The notes under the pieces are model-generated. The model ran no database searches. It had not been told where the DNA came from and saw only the letters and a list, made by a program, of their open reading frames with translations. A stretch of 64,000 nt of DNA from Methylobacterium sp. J-078. Lineage in GTDB: Bacteria; Pseudomonadota; Alphaproteobacteria; Rhizobiales; Beijerinckiaceae. How positions within the stretch are numbered: the stretch's first letter is position 1; the number at the start of each line of letters is the position of its first letter. The position numbers were made by a program, and so were the translations under genes. Shown here in pieces: positions 63,657 to 64,000 of the stretch. The DNA is taken from NCBI RefSeq assembly GCF_022829285.1, contig NZ_JAKSYI010000108.1, forward strand, positions 124,001 to 188,000, in the 5' to 3' direction.

Positions 63657-64000
63657 TCAGTTGCGGCCCGCGCCGCCCTGCCCGCCTGTACGCTCGCCGG
63701 CACCGCCGCCATTACCCATGCCGCCGCCGGACTTGCCGCCCTGCGCGCCGGAATTCATGCCGCGCTCGGCGCCCCCGCTCCGGTTGCCGGTGTTCATGGT
63801 GCCGCGCTCGGCGCCGCCCGAGCGGTCGGCCGCGTTGCGGATGCCCGAGCCCTCGGTCCCACGGTCGCGGTTCATGCCGCGCTCGGCCGAGGCGCCGTTG
63901 CGGCCGCCCTGCTGGCGGGTATCGGCATTGCGGATGCCGTCGCGCGACTCGCTCTGGGTCGAGCGGACGTTTCGCGTGTCGCGCCGCTCGTCGGTGCGGG
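63657..64000 (-). CDS. C-terminal part of a Gly/Arg/Asn-rich low-complexity protein (5' end beyond window)
   Basis: The frame is open from the window edge to the stop at 63657-63659, giving at least 114 residues with no stop codon. Composition is dominated by Gly, Arg, Asn, Ser and Gln with repeated blocks such as SGGAERGMN, GIRNADTR/GIRNAADR and a glycine-rich end (GGGMGNGGGAGERTGG). No cysteine and almost no hydrophobic residue. Such tails occur on secreted or envelope proteins; the N-terminal part, possibly with a signal peptide, is needed to say more. The start codon is outside the window. Confidence 0.6.
   Translation of the reverse strand, partial: RTDERRDTRNVRSTQSESRDGIRNADTRQQGGRNGASAERGMNRDRGTEGSGIRNAADRSGGAERGTMNTGNRSGGAERGMNSGAQGGKSGGGMGNGGGAGERTGGQGGAGRN

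Noticed and set aside
1..64000. tRNA or rRNA genes, CRISPR arrays, insertion sequences
   Set aside because: Gaps were scanned for tRNA-like ends, regular repeat-spacer patterns and transposase-like frames; none was convincing. Very degenerate cases could still be missed by eye.

Overview
The window is 64 kb of very GC-rich bacterial DNA with alphaproteobacterial gene families and gene orders. Examples are the dac-tmk-holB-metG-tatD run, a hmuPTUV haem-uptake cluster with HmuP, ErpA next to dgt, a long-form dCTP deaminase, and a DUF3297 gene beside a MaeB-type malic enzyme. An oxalate/formate antiporter and the overall style point to the Hyphomicrobiales, most likely Methylobacterium or a close relative. 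That assignment is an inference from gene content. No rRNA, tRNA, insertion sequence, prophage or CRISPR array was recognised.

Layout. 1-7.5 kb is a plus-strand housekeeping run: the tail of an RlpA-like protein, a D,D-carboxypeptidase, tmk, holB, then two hairpins, metG, tatD and a metallo-beta-lactamase-fold hydrolase. 7.6-13 kb holds an SGNH hydrolase, an ABC exporter and a haem-type TonB receptor. 13.2-16.7 kb is the haem locus: hmuP-T-U-V on the minus strand, diverging from an IsdG-type haem monooxygenase across a promoter with a 21-bp dyad. 16.7-30.8 kb is mixed transport and redox: MFS, a 30-residue membrane protein, an RND pump with adaptor, a DMT exporter, flavin reductase and nitroreductase, two secreted proteins of unknown function, thrS and a 2-hydroxycarboxylate transporter. 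31-43.5 kb holds a diguanylate cyclase, yidD, an Fe-S scaffold, folE, hisI, patatin, CBS, rhomboid, PAS and double-PilZ proteins, dgt, erpA, a 605-residue secreted protein and an Asp/Glu racemase. 43.6-51.6 kb runs LysR, rnd, a three-gene accessory block (WYL-like, lipase, unknown), aspS, a glycosyltransferase and DUF3297. 52-56.3 kb is central carbon metabolism: maeB, gnd and pgl. 56.4-64 kb has small membrane proteins, the oxalate/formate antiporter, dcd, apaG, argE, speG and the C-terminal part of a low-complexity protein cut by the window end.

How the genes work together. The haem genes form a nearly complete import-and-use route: receptor, periplasmic binding protein, permease, ATPase, regulator/coactivator and haem-opening enzyme; only TonB/ExbBD are missing here. 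The oxalate antiporter, the 2-hydroxycarboxylate carrier and malic enzyme fit growth on organic acids. gnd and pgl sit together and cover two steps of the oxidative pentose phosphate route. The PAS, PilZ and GGDEF genes suggest cyclic-di-GMP signalling in the 31-39 kb stretch.

The genome is so GC-rich that long open frames appear opposite almost every real gene; these were left out. The least explained items are the perfect 22-bp-arm palindrome before metG, the haem-promoter dyad, two TGGTAT(A/G)CCA sites near the oxalate transporter, the accessory block between rnd and aspS, and two very small membrane proteins. No clear new multi-gene defence or mobile system was seen.
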